NCBI GenBank assembly: GCA_948146395.1
Contig: OX411548.1
Span: 65,119,020 to 65,183,019 of the forward strand
DNA: 64,000 bases
Source: Fragum whitleyi
Taxonomy: Eukaryota; Mollusca; Bivalvia; Cardiida; Cardiidae
Reading direction: 5' to 3'
How positions within the stretch are numbered: position 1 is the stretch's first letter; each line of letters opens with the position of its first letter. Shown piece after piece: positions 22,824 to 35,100 of this stretch. Made by a program: the position numbers and the translations under genes. Below the pieces are notes generated by a model. It was not told the DNA's origin and did not search any database. It saw nothing but the letters and a program-made list of their open reading frames with translations.

Positions 22824-24416
22824 TACTCAGAACAAGAAGTTAAGCGCCACCAGTTTTTAGACAGAAGATTTTTAGAGGCAGGAAGCCTGCATTAATTCAA
22901 AATAACAGAGATGTAAATATTGAGTTCCAATGTTGAAAATGGTATGTTGACTTAACAATTTCACAACAATACATGGGTTGTGATAAATTTTATTGACTTT
23001 GTACCTTGAAATGTAAATGACGTATTTTCACCTTTTTTTTAAACATGAAAAACTATTGTCAAAGCCGACTTACGGTGTTGTCTTTGACACGAAACTTGGT
23101 TTTAGAAGTCAGATAACACAAATGCGATTAATTCCATTCACATCTTAGTCAGTAGCGTGTGTAAGATCTGTGAGCATTGATCACTGCGTGCACCCTCCTC
23201 GGCATGCCACGAATCAGCCTCCGGATGATGTGTTGAGGGATTTGCTGCCACTCCTGGTGCAGTGCTGCTTCTAATCCAACCACATTTTGTACAGGAGGCT
23301 CTCCCCGACGTATACGGCCCCCTAAAATGTCCAACAGGTGCTCGATGGGATTAAGATCGGGACTACAAGCCGGCCTTGGAATGGTGGTGATGGCTTCATG
23401 TTGCAAAACGTCCGCCACGACTCTTGCTCTGTGGGGTCTGGCGTTATCATCCACGTACACTGGTCTTGTTCGAAGAGGGTGATTGTCAAAATGTGGAATT
23501 ACCACAGGAAAAAGGATGTTATCGCGATATTTATCGCCAGTCAATGTTCCTGGAACTGTCACTAGGTCCGGTTTACAGCCTTAGGAGACACAACCCCATA
23601 TCATAACGGAGCCACCGCCACCCTGATATGTTGGTTGGACGTACATTGGTGCAAATCGGGTGTTAGTTTGTTTCCAAACATGAATTCGGCCATCGGTGAC
23701 ATGCAACAACATCCTGCACTCATCTGACCAATGTATCCGACGCCATGATGCCAAGTTCCAACGTGCCCTCTCTCTACACCATTTTAGACGTTCATTGATG
23801 TGTCTCTGTTGTAGCTTTGGACGTTTGAGGGGTCTTCGTGCCTTATACCCAGCCATCCGAAGTCGATTTCGCACTGTTGAAATAGAGACCCGTCTGTGTG
23901 TATTCCATTTGTCCCTTAGTACAGGCGCACTGGTGAAGGGCAGACGTCTGACGTGACGCAAAAGTGCTCTATCCTCTCGAATATACGCTACTCTAGGGCG
24001 TCCAGATCTGACACGGATCTTAACGTCGTTTGTCTGTGCGTGTTTTTGTACCAAAAGTGTTATGACACTGTGGTGATACCCCAGCTGTCTGGCAATGGCT
24101 CTACAAGACTTTCCAGAATCTCGCATTCCAATTATTCGCCATCTTTCATTTGTAGACAATCTACGCCTTACCATGACTGATTTTCAAATCGAAATGTAAA
24201 CAATTGCACGAACTACACGACGTAAGTATCTCTGACAGAAAAGCTGATTTTCCACTTTGCACGAGACTTACTGAATATGCACGTGCATCCGAAACGTTTT
24301 TAATCAATAGCTTCAAGGTTGTTCTAACCGTTTGACAACATAGATACGTTATTAAAGTTTTCGATAGAAATTTATTAACTTAAAACTTAGTGGCGCTTAA
24401 CTTTATGTTCTGAGTA
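22824..24416 (-). mobile_element. Tc1-like DNA transposon, 1593 bp
   Basis: The ends are TACTCAGAACAAGAAGTTAA (left) and the complement of TACTCAGAACATAAAGTTAA (right). Inverted repeats extend ~35 bases through GCGCCAC. TA duplicates flank it (22822-22823 and 24417-24418), the standard Tc1/mariner signature. Block B at about 38050 preserves the site without the element (CAATATTGAGCC), which confirms both edges. The body holds a near full-length transposase on the minus strand. Confidence 0.9.
23149..24174 (-). pseudogene. Tc1-family DD34E transposase, one in-frame stop
   Basis: The frame is 342 codons including its final stop, the usual length for Tc1 transposases, which cut and paste the element at TA sites. 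The N-terminal region has a helix-turn-helix (CRAIARQLGYHHSVITLL), a GRPR-type motif (SGRPRV) and a second DNA-binding region. The catalytic triad is visible: Asp in IHWSDE, Asp in VYVDDNARPH, and Glu in CSPDLNPIEHL exactly 34 residues after the second Asp. The WGCVS block is followed by a TAA (23581-23583 on the plus strand), after which the frame continues intact to 23149. Apart from that stop I see no frameshift, so inactivation looks recent. Confidence 0.9.
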
Positions 24417-24657
24417 TAGAACCTGAAGCATTATGTCAGGGGTTAATTTAGGGATAATCTCGACTTCTAGATACATGTAACTCATAACCAATATACAGAA
24501 AAAATGTTGAAATGAAATTGTGTTCTTTCATATCTGTATACATAACGAATCAACAATACAGTGTTATTCTTAAACTGTATTCAATAATCTTTTAATGCCA
24601 AATTTTATACACAAGTGCTTAATGACTCGAATTTCAAATGCTTTCACTGGCACTGAA

Positions 24658-25164
24658 ACTGTTAGTAAAATCGAGGAATTGACATTTTCTTCGACTCGAT
24701 CAAAAGCATTCTACATGGCTCGCTCAGAGCTCCATTCAGTCGTTCAAAACATTCTCTCAAACCACTCATAAACGCCCCAAAATCGTTCTAAAAGGCTTTA
24801 AAATCGTTCATATTCATAACGATCGATAAAAAAAATTGCACTTTTTTATCATCGGGTGTGGATTTCAAAGCGTCTGATTAGCCCGGAAAGATACACAAAC
24901 AAAAATACTTTGTTTTGTAAAGATTTGTAAAGGGAGGTAATAGATTATCGCTTATTTCGTCCAATTAGATGAAATTATCGATACTGACTTACCTCCCCTT
25001 AATTTAATTCAAAACCGATTTGACGAAATAATCGATACTGAATTACCTTCCCATTAATTGCATTCAAAACTCGCTCTTCCTACTCATTCAGTATAATTCC
25101 GAAATTATTCCAAAATCTTCGACCTTGCCAATTTCACGATGCCATTAACCGTACTACTTACTCA
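24658..25164 (-). repeat. MITE-1b copy (block A)
   Basis: A MITE-1 variant whose central palindrome is TCGTCCAATTAGATGAAATT rather than GTTCATCCTGAAC. It ends TTTCACGATGCCATTAACCG then TA. Two units of the 55-bp minisatellite motif (GAAATAATCGATACTGAATT) are present. The corresponding block C copy has more than six. Confidence 0.65.
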
Positions 25165-26110
25165 CTGTTCACCGTACGAGCTCGTGCATAAGCATTATTC
25201 AATTGACCCCCTTTTCTCGTGCAAAGCATTATTTCAAATTCAGCTTCATTATCCGCACGTATAAATCAAGTAGAACTACGGAATTATGACAGGAATTGGA
25301 AGTTCCAATCAATTTATTAATTCAATAACGTTTTTAACTAATTAAAGTTCACACTCGCCGAGCACCGCCAATTATGTTATCTAGTAGGGTAATTGATTTT
25401 AACATTTATCCTCCTGAATTGAAATATGATTCAAACGAATCGCCAAATTTTGGGATATTTAAACCAGTCTTGCATTATGTTTTCCCACACTGGTCAAATA
25501 GAAAGCGTCATTGTAGACTGAGATCAGACTGCACAATTGTGCAGGCTGTTCATAGACTACATTTAGTCCAAAGGTTTGTGTGTAGGATAAATAATTTCGT
25601 GAACTTCAGATGAAGGGTTAATTGAACCTTCGAACATGAAATTTTGACAGTATTTGTTTCTCGTTAATTAGGAAGATGTAATGCGTATTAAAGCTATATT
25701 CGAAGGATTCAAATAATTTGTTCACGTTTCATTATGTCCTGAATCCATTTTGAATCAAGGAAATGAACATTTATCTGGAAACAAATATTTTTCTCAAACC
25801 TTTCGTGCTTTTCTTGTGTTCATCGTAAGTATTCAACTAGCAGGGCGTGGCTTAGCCGTGACGTAATCTGGCGAGTTTACTTTTTGATGCATTAGGTTCT
25901 TTCAAAAGTAGGTCCAAAATTATCTTTAACGCGTGCAAATAGCTGTACCCTAAAACCAAAATGATTCACGTGCTCAGACTAATCAGGTATTACGCAAACG
26001 TTTGCAAAACTGTTACATTTCTTTGTTGCACCATTTTGAGGCGTTCCTGGACGTTCAGTTATACCGAACGCATGTCCAACGACATGGTTAACTTCTCTTC
26101 AAAGAAAATC

Positions 26111-26622
26111 TTAAATCAGTCTTTCAGAAACTATACACTGACTTTATATTGTATATTTTCAATAATGAACATCTTTTAAATAGGCGACTTTTAGTCTACT
26201 GTAAGTTAAAAAGCTGGTATTTCGGATAAACTTGTTGCTTTATCGGTACGCAGAAACTACCGATGTACCAAATGCCGTTGCGATTTAATTGAAAACTGAC
26301 AAACGTTGCGTTTGACCCCCAACAAACAAAAATTTCTACACAATTAATATAGTTGCAACATAACTTAAAATAGCTCGGCTGTTTTAGAATAATAAGTCGA
26401 TCTATTTTTACCCCCATGGCGACGTTGGCGTTGTTATTGGCGTTGGCATGATACTCTTCAACCTTTGTTATATTTCTATTATTAAGGATGAAATCTACCT
26501 GATACAAGGTAGGTTTGTTCACAATTACAAGAGCTACACAGAGTATCAAAGCGGATAACTTAAGAAATATTTTTGTTAGAGTTAAGCATCCTCTTTCGGC
26601 TTAGATATTTTATATTATCCAT
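26111..26622. other. Junction DNA between blocks A and B
   Basis: No similarity to the other blocks was noticed. A 117-codon minus-strand frame (26196-26549) has no recognised motif and no supporting splice or promoter signals, so it is not called. Confidence 0.4.
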
Positions 26623-27944
26623 CATCTGCAGCCAAGCGTTGGAACCCGCGTGCATAAAATCAACGATTAAAGAAAAACGAATTCGAATGCGCCTCGTATA
26701 CAAAATCGGAAAGGTGACGACATAGTGATTAATTGATATAATAAAAATCTTTTCTCTGTAGACAATGAAAACGTAATATTTTACATATCTCAGGAAGAAA
26801 ACATGCATCTGTCAAGTGAATTTGGCTGACATCTTATCCAATATATAAATCTATACCAGCATTCACCTAACGCGATTAGGGCATTCTTTTTAAACCCCTA
26901 TGCCACTTAAAAATCTTAAATTCAATTTGTCCCCGAGAATATCGTTAATCGAGAAATAAGATTTATTACACAACCAACATCGCCGGAGTGAAATAACTCC
27001 GTTGATTGTGTTTGATATTAGACGGGTGTTATAACACTTGTGGAATAACTATGCAAAGGAGCTCAGGATATAGATACGATTGGTGTTCCAGAAGTACGTG
27101 GACTTTCTAAATACCTCGAAAACTGTGCGGCAGAAATCCTTTAAATTTGCACATAATGAATTTTAAACATTAAGAATTTAATGTACGATAATTTTTATCA
27201 CATCATTTTACATAACACGCTCACCAGGCGTTGACATAGAGACATGCATAACGTCAAGTGGAGCATGGACTAATTTTCATACCTAACGTCTACAAATTCT
27301 GTTATTCAAACACCAAAAATATGACCTAACAGTCATGGAAATTTCTCAGAATTTCGCTCACTTTTTCAATACTGATACAATAGTATTTCTGGAAAACCTA
27401 ATCGGTTGAAACACTTTTGTTGCTCGAATAAAGTGCCCTGACTGACGATGGTGGCAGTTGAATAAAGTCACCAGAATAACGTCGGGTTGCGTTTTCCAAC
27501 CAATAGAAATTTATTCAAGGTGAGAGCAGAGGATCGAAAGCATTGTCACTGACACACAGTTCAGCATTTCTTCAGAGATAATTCCATAACAAAGCTTAAC
27601 GGATAATTAAGTTGGAAAATTCTAATTAAAGAATATATTTTTGTGACAATAGATACAGGACGAGTATCAAATGTTGTTAAAAGCTGTAATACAATGACAA
27701 GACAGAATGTAAAGGCCTTTGAACGCCTGTCGGTGGCTTGCTATAGCGATATTGATTTGGTATTGACGATGTTATTACACATTTAGCAATTGTTTATAGT
27801 AAAATAATAAGTTTTGGGTAATTTTATTGAAAAAGTTTGAATTACGGTTTCTGTTTTGAATATCCCGACGTCAACGACGTACGTTACGGTGCATGTCTTT
27901 GGACACCCAACAAAGATATTCGACGTACATTCATCATATTTGGT

Positions 27945-28111
27945 AGGGTTGATAATCGTAGACCTATGTGAGATAGCAGCTGGAGGCTACGAAAGAATGT
28001 AATGGTTGTACTGGTGAGAGAAATACCAGGAATCCATTGTTAGGTGCTCCAGCCGCCGCGATATGACTGAAATAATGTTGAAAGCGGCGTAAAACTCCAT
28101 TCAATCAATCA
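27945..28111 (+). mobile_element. SINE with (AATC)n tail and 14-bp target duplication
   Basis: TCATCATATTTGGT occurs at 27931-27944 and 28112-28125. Block A has the sequence once, uninterrupted. The insert contains TAGGTGCTCCAGCCGCCGCG, ATATGACTGAAATAATGTTG and AAAGCGGCGTAAAAC, then CAATCAATCA. This resembles the 3' part of a SINE type I know from bivalve genomes (recollection, not searched). The 5' end looks truncated; no clear pol III A or B box was found. Confidence 0.85.
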
Positions 28112-28388
28112 ATCATCATATTTGGTGTGTGAGTAAAAGAAAGATAACCATATAAAATGATCTATTTTATAATTTCATACTAGCATCAGTGTTTGAAATA
28201 TGACTTCAGTTCACGATCTTCTGGAACACCCCTCGTATATATATTGTTTTGCCCAGAACACAACGTCATAATGGATTTTTGTCGACCTCTTACACTGGAC
28301 GTTATATTTTGCGCGGAAAATTTCAATCAACGAATTTTAAAGATGTTTGTCAATTCATCACAAAAATCTGGCCATTTTATGTATAGGA

Positions 28389-28493
28389 ACAGAACAGAAC
28401 AGAACATAAGTTTATTACAGACGCTGAGCATATAAGCTCATAGTCCAAAATTACAACATATAACATAACATAGGATAACATAGGAGTATAGGA
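28389..28493 (-). mobile_element. Short 5'-truncated retroposon, (GTTCT)n tail
   Basis: Flanked by GTATAGGA at 28381-28388 and 28486-28493 (the second copy is included in the coordinates). Block A has the site once. On the minus strand the insert reads into CTGTAATAAACTTATGTTCT followed by GTTCT repeats, a LINE/SINE-like 3' end. Family unknown. Confidence 0.65.
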
Positions 28494-28774
28494 TAACATC
28501 CTTTTTGTGTCAATGAAATATCAAATTTGTTATACTCATCATCAAATTGATAACAACTCGACAAAGCCTCGTTTTATCTGATTAATGATGACTCGTTGAA
28601 TAATGAAAAAATATTTTGACCACGCTTCCATTATTCTCTTTATATTGTTTTAAGACTCGGTATTATCATAATTCAATATATGAAATAATTAAAATGGCCG
28701 AATTCGATGCTATTCATTTGTTCTTCCTTTGGGAAGATAGCACTTTCTAAGGATTATATTTTACGATAATGTTG

Positions 28775-29110
28775 GATAACATTGTTTGCTGGTTTTTGCG
28801 GCCTTTCTTGAGTTTAGTAAAGATATAAATTACTTTCACAAGTCGGATAATGTACAAATAATGTTCGGATTTAGTTCAGTCTTTACCTTTCGAAGCACCA
28901 TGGGACGAAAAATATGGTTTTTCATATACATGAAAGCCGGCTTAAGTCACCCCCGTATTGATGTTCAAACAGAAAGATTCCACAAAAATGACAAAAAATT
29001 AATTTATCTCAGACAGGTGATTTTATTTGATCACATCGTTTGGGTTATGCGTTTTTGTTGATGGAGCTTGAAGTAAAAAGTCGCTTAATGCCATCCTCGG
29101 ATTAATGAAG
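28775..29110. other. ~335-bp segment present only in block B
   Basis: Blocks A and C read straight from ACGATAATGTTG (or ACGATTATGTTG) into TATCGTAT, whereas B has ~335 extra bases. No terminal inverted repeats or target duplication were seen. A 91-codon frame inside has no recognised motif. It could be an insertion in B or a deletion shared by A and C. Confidence 0.45.
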
Positions 29111-29392
29111 CAAGTATCGTATAATATTTGGGCATTGTTTATGAAGCACGACGTTTTCGTCAGAGCGCAACGTTTGTCAGGACAGTTGGAATAACAAACC
29201 ATTCGTTGTCCTTATTTTTTACATTGCGGGTATAAAGTCAAGTTGATATTAGCCAGTCTAATGTGTTTGATTATTCGACATTGTATTTTAAGGTCCTAGA
29301 TCACAACTTTTGAAAATCAACGACTAAGGTTTAAACATCACATGCGTAATCATGTTAGAGTCAATGGTGTTCTATTTGTTATGCTCGAAAAT

Positions 29393-29428
29393 AATAATAA
29401 CATTAACAACAACAACAACAACAACAAC

Positions 29429-29496
<68 letters not shown>

Positions 29497-29505
29497 TAAT
29501 AAATA
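29393..29505. repeat. (AAC)n(AAT)n microsatellite, block B
   Basis: A longer and purer array than at the matching sites in A and C. It gives poly-Asn and poly-Leu frames that are not genes. Confidence 0.9.
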
Positions 29506-31064
29506 CTCATTGTATGTTAAAGAAACAAAACAAGGCATTTGCCTATTATGCATTTTGTATTTTAATATCTGGAATAGACGGACATATTCGAACTCAACTA
29601 CGAATCATTTACTTGATACTTGTAAAGAAGGAAAACAACAGGCGACATGCATGTGATATATGTAAAAATTCGTCGTTTCAAAAATGAATCCGTTTGCGTG
29701 GTATGTTAATTTGTTGAATGTGTATATTCTAAGATACTCAAAACACGAATAAATAATTGATTGCGTGTTTAAAAGGCAATCAGCGGACAAAACGCATGTT
29801 TTTTATTTCTTCGACAAATGGACGCATGACAGACCGGATATTTTCGCAGTTATGGTTACTCACATACGGAAACATGTGCTCTTTCATACGCTAAAAGCAT
29901 TATTTGTTTTCATTGTAAACAGAATTTCCTGGTTCATCGACACATTTACGTACATCAACATTTCGAAGCACATTTAGCCATTCGGAATCTCGCTCGGACT
30001 AATCCGAAAAGTGGAAAGTACAACTTATTTAAGTGTAATTTGTTTCAATTTTTAGGTAAAGCGGCTTCTGGTGGTACATTGGTCTATTCGCTTGAAGAAA
30101 TTAATCCTTTTATGCTTTCCGTCCGTCTGTGGAGTTCTTTTCGTCGATTTCATTTTTGCAACGTCATCTATTAATATGTTTGTGACGTCATATAAACCCC
30201 CTAGACGAGCTTTCATGGCTGCGCCTTTATTAGTCTCGAGATCTTTTCCTTCGAATCGCCTAAATTTTCCGACTGATATTAAGCACCCAAAATCACCGAT
30301 TTAGCCCTGTGTTATGGATGACGAAGTATTTGATACGGTTAGTAATCTTATGCAATTGACAAATATTCCCATAAAAATTACTTAAATCACTCGCTAAGCG
30401 TTCCATTCATTCATCTTCAAAACTCACTCACACCATTCATAAACACACCGAAAGCGTTCAAAAAACACATTCAACTCGCTCTAGATGATCATCTTCACTC
30501 AAATCGATCAAATTAATCCATTATTTCATTGGATGGACACAAACAGAAAAGTGTGTTTTATTAGGGAAGCAATGGACACAACGGGTATTTCTTCGCACAA
30601 TGAGTTTTTTTTTCTTTTTCACATATCTTGTAGCTTAACATTATATAGTTACTTTATCAAAAATTTGAAGGTACCTTTCCGTGCTCATATTCATGCTAAA
30701 GTTAGCTGCCCTTGGTTGGTACTGGGCATTTTTTAGTAAAATGTTTTTATCATTGTGCCACGCTTTTTCTTTTCAGTCGATCTGTCTTTTCCCCAGGACT
30801 GGAAAAAATGAAACAGTATTTGAAGAAAGTTTGTCAAGTGAAATACACGTGTAATAATATAACAATCTCTCTCCAACGAATAGACTTGGAAATTCTTTCT
30901 CGTAATTATGATTCAAGCCCATTGAATAACAATTACGATATTTTTCTGAAGCAAAGGTTATAATTTTGTCTGAATTTATGTGTAAAATGTCCGACCCGAC
31001 ACTCAAAAGAAAACCCGCCTGAATTTTAACGAAACTTGAAGTTAATCAGGAAACAGGCACAGAT

Positions 31065-31245
31065 ATTAACATCGTGAAATTGACAAAGTGAATAAATTTG
31101 GAAATATTTCGGATTGGAATTGAATAAGTGAGAGGAGCGAGATTTGAATGAATTTAAAAGGAAATAACATCATTTCGCTAATTGTGTTCAAGATGAACGC
31201 AAATAGCGATCCTTATATTACCTCCCTTTAAAATATGAATAAAGG
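31065..31245 (+). repeat. MITE-1 left half (block B)
   Basis: TTAACATCGTGAAATTGACA, GGAGCGAG and a GTGTTCAAGATGAACGC core followed by TTACCTCCC. It matches 22345-22530 in block A. Confidence 0.6.
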
Positions 31246-31409
31246 TCGTTTTGATAGATTAATATGTCTTCGTGAACCAATCAGGAGCTTCCAAAATCAA
31301 GCAAGTCAATTATATTGAATTATATTTGAATTATTTAAGTTTTTTCGGGGCGATTTAAATATGGTTGCCGATTTTTTCCTGATATTTGGGCGTTTTTGAA
31401 TGTTTTGAG

Positions 31410-31958
31410 TGTTATGTATAATCTATAAATAAACCTAATGGTATTTACCATGTCTATTTTTAGAATTAGTCTGGGGATTTTCCAATATCTCTTGACACTT
31501 TAAGGTAATAGATGTAGAAGATTTTAGATCTTTCTAGAAAGGCCTTTTGGAAGGTGATTTAGACTCTAGAGTATTCTTATGTTCTATACTATTCCAGATT
31601 GTTCTATAGTATTATATAAAGGGGTTCCTACAGCATTCTTGGTTCACTTGATTTAGACTTATGGTTTCATTTAGTAGTACTGTGTTAAACTAAAAGGGGA
31701 TTTCTTGTTATCTTAAAAGTGTGTTTGAAAGCGTGTTTAATTCTAAATTCAGATATTATTGGACTTATTATTTGTGGACCAGGAACTTAAATAAATTGGA
31801 TCTAAAATTAAAACTTTAGGATTAAACATTCAAGGTATTGTAAATTGTTTTTGTATTAATTTCATATTGTCAATAATTCTGGTATTATTGTCAATAAATA
31901 TTGTTAATTGTAAAGTTTGTTGCTGGCTTCTTTGTTCGTGTTACATTGGCACGTAACA
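31410..31958 (+). repeat. 5' LTR (549 bp)
   Basis: Starts TGTTATG and ends CGTAACA (TG...CA with short inverted ends). A TATATAAAG box lies at 31613-31621 and an AATAAA signal at 31893-31898, so U3, R and U5 can be placed roughly with transcription starting near 31645. It differs from the 3' LTR at 31560 (T versus C) and 31743 (C versus T). Confidence 0.95.
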
Positions 31959-31961
31959 TAT

Positions 31962-31972
31962 TGGGGGCTCGT
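31962..31972 (+). promoter_or_regulatory. Primer-binding site, tRNA-Pro type
   Basis: TGGGGGCTCGT begins three bases after the LTR. It is complementary to the CCA-tailed 3' end of animal tRNA-Pro as used by several retroelements. The match stops after about 11 bases, so the tRNA assignment is likely but not certain. Confidence 0.7.
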
Positions 31973-32158
31973 TTCGAGATACGAACATCAGACAAACAAA
32001 CAAAACAAAACAAATCAAAAAAATTCTGTAATTAAATCTGCTGTTCAAAATTATTTAAGAAATTAATTTCATATTTCAATTTTAATAAATCTAGAGTGTA
32101 CTTTCACTATTATTTATCATAATCTTACATTCTTATTTGAATACAGCAACAAGCTACC

Positions 32159-35100
32159 ATGTCTTTTGACTTAGAAAAATTTACGCAGGAACCTTCCGTG
32201 GAGCTATTGAATTTGGGTAAAAAGTCTGATTTGCTCAATCTTGCCAAGCATTATGAATTAAAAGAAGTCAAGTCCTCATTGCGAAAGCATGAAATAAAGA
32301 ATATTTTGATTCAATATTTTGTTGATGAGGACATTTTTGATGAAAAGGCTCTATCTCTCATTGTTGATGTTCCATCAGTTACAAGCTCAAGAGAGCTTGA
32401 ACTGTTAAAACTTCAACAAAGGGAGAAGGAATTAGAAATTGAAAGAGAAAGAGCACAATTAGAAATTGACGAAAAAGAAAGAGAAAGGCAATTTCAAAGG
32501 GAAAAGGCAGAAAGGGAAAGAGAAAGAGAAAAGGAAGAGCGAGAAAGAGAAGAGAGAGAAATAGAAAGAGAGAGGGAAAGAGAAGAAAGAGCATTTCAAT
32601 TACGATTAAAAGAATTAGAAATTCAAGATAGAGCAAATCAGCCTAGATATATGTATAATGACCATTTTGATGTAACAAAACATTTTAGGCTTGTCCCACC
32701 ATTTCAAGAAAATGAAGTTGATACATATTTCGAACATTTTGAAAAAGTTGCAAATAACTTGAAATGGCCAAAGGAGCAATGGACCTTACTTCTCCAAAGT
32801 GTCTTAGTAGGAAAAGCTCGCAATATTTATTCGAAACTTAGAACAGAACAAAGCAATGATTATGATACTGTAAAAGAACTCATTCTCAAAGGTTATGAGC
32901 TGGTACCAGAAGCATACAGACAACAATTTAGAAGTTGTAGAAAAGAATCTGGCCAGACTCACGTTGAATTTGCAAGAACCGAAGAAAAATTATTTGACAG
33001 GTGGTGCTATTCTAAGAAAAAAGACCAAAATTATGATAATCTTAGACAACTTATATTAATTGAACAATTCAAAAATTGCATTCAATCTGACATTAAGTCA
33101 CATTTAGATGAAAAAAATGTTGAAACTATACGTGAAGCAGCTCGTTTAGCTGATGATTACTACCTTACACACAAAAATTATTTTGTTAATAAAGCAAAAC
33201 CTGCTTCCTCACATCCCCAAAATAAATCTATGTCTGGTGATTCATCTAGCATGTCTAGTCAATCAAATTCACCTAAACCAAAGTCTACTGGTGAAACCAA
33301 TGTTCAAAATCCCTTATCTCGAGTACATTGTACTTTTTGTAAAAAACCAGGTCACCTTATTTCAGAATGTTTTAGATTAAAAAGGAAGAAGGAACTGAGT
33401 GCAGCCAAACCTACAGGGCTCACCAGCCTTCAGCCTAAATCACAGCCTTCTTTTGAGTTAAATTCAATTGTTAAGGCAGAACCAAATTCTGATTCCTGTA
33501 TGGAGATTTTTGAACCGTTCATGTTGGATGGTTTTGTATCACTTTCAGGTGATATGTGCCCACCTACCCCTATTAAAATTTTAAGAGACACAGGAGCTTC
33601 TCAATCTCTTATTTTAGCAGATGTTCTGCCTTTTTCTGAGAAGACTTCGTCTGGTACTAGTGTCCTTATTCAGGGTGTAGATTGTGGTGTTATTAATGTT
33701 CCTCTTCATAAGGTTAATTTGTCCTCAGATTTGGTTACTGGTTCTGTGGTTGTTGGTGTTAAACATTCTTTACCATTTAAAGGTGTACATTTATTGCTAG
33801 GCAATGACTTAGCTGGAGATAAGGTTGTTGTTAATCCTCTTGTAACTGACACACCTAATGTAGGTCAAACAGATGATCCTATTTTGCAGGAAATACCTGA
33901 TTTGTACCCTTCATGTGCAGTAACTCGGGGTATGGCTAAAAAAGCTTCCTTGAAAAATTCAAATGATATTGACTTAACTGATACTTTTGTTGGTCAATAT
34001 TTCAATGACGAGATTAAAAAGTCTTTTAATCTTAGTCTGCCTGATACTCAGACAGACTCGTCAAAACTTTGTCAGTCATCTCCAAGGTCAAATGACCAAG
34101 GTCATGAAATGCATTCAAAGTCAAAGTTAATCCAGGAACAGCAAAATGATCCTGAGATTTCAAAGTTAATTGATAGGGCATTACCCGAAAAAGAAATGTC
34201 TCAGAATCCTGTTTGTTACTATAAAAAGAATGGTATTCTGATGAGAAAATGGCGACCATTTGATGTCTCAGCTGATGATGATTGGGCTGTTCATCACCAA
34301 ATTGTTGTTCCAAAGTCATATCGCCATGAAATACTTAGTATAGCACATGAAAGTCCAATGTCTGGTCATTTAGGTGTAAACAAGACTTATCACAAGATTA
34401 TGACTCATTTCATTTGGCCTGGACTTAAATCGGACGTTTCCAAATATTGTAAAAGTTGCCACACTTGTCAAATGGTAGGGAAACCTAACCAAGTTATTCC
34501 AAAAGCAAGGTTACAACCCATTCCAGCTTTTGATGAACCTTTCAGTCGAATAATAATAGACTGCGTTGGTCCTTTACCAAAAACCAAGTCAGGTTCTGAA
34601 TATTTGTTGACAATTATGTGTGCTTCTACTCGCTTCCCAGAAGCAATTCCTTTAAGAAACATTAAGGCAAAGTCAATCATTAAGGCTCTTGTCAAGTTCT
34701 TTACTTTTGTTGGCCTTCCAAAATCAGTTCAGTCTGATCAAGGATCAAACTTCATGTCAGGCATATTCCAACAGGTTATGCATGAATTAGGTATCAAGCA
34801 ATATCGGTCATCTGCTTATCACCCTGAAAGTCAAGGTGCTTTAGAAAGATTTCATCAGACCCTAAAGAATATGATAAGGTCATATTGTTTCGATACTGAG
34901 AAAAATTGGGATGAAGGTATTCATTTGCTATTATTTGCAGTCAGAGAATCTGTTCAAGAATCTCTTGGCTTTAGCCCCTTTGAGTTAGTTTTTGGTCATT
35001 CTGTTCGTGGGCCATTAACACTCTTAAAAGAGAAATTTCTTGCTGATGATGAAACACCCTTGAACTTATTACAGTATGTTTCTGACTTCAGAAATAAACT

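Larger units (their letters stand above)
18471..26110 (+). repeat. Block A of an ~8-kb tandem triplication
   Basis: 18471 (CATCTGCAGCCAAGCG) aligns with 26623 in block B, and collinear similarity continues to about 24830/38500. From 19860 to 26110 it aligns with block C (39884-45100). Private to A are the Tc1-like transposon (22824-24416) and a G-run (20283-20303). The unit has no recognisable gene of its own. Identity looks roughly 85-97 percent depending on the part; a proper alignment was not run. Confidence 0.8.
26975..28650 (+). repeat. FB-2-related element, long form (block B)
   Basis: Counterpart of 18832-20214: starts CGCCGGAGTGAAATAACTCC and ends with the palindrome around CTCGACAAAGCCTCG (about 28558). 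It is lengthened by two insertions described separately. Confidence 0.5.

Noticed and set aside
26196..26549. 117-codon minus-strand frame
   Set aside because: No motif, no splice or promoter context, and not conserved in block C.
29342..29687. Open frames with long Asn, Leu or Ile runs
   Set aside because: They lie on the (AAC)n/(AAT)n microsatellite and appear on both strands; the same happens at 20640 and 40640.
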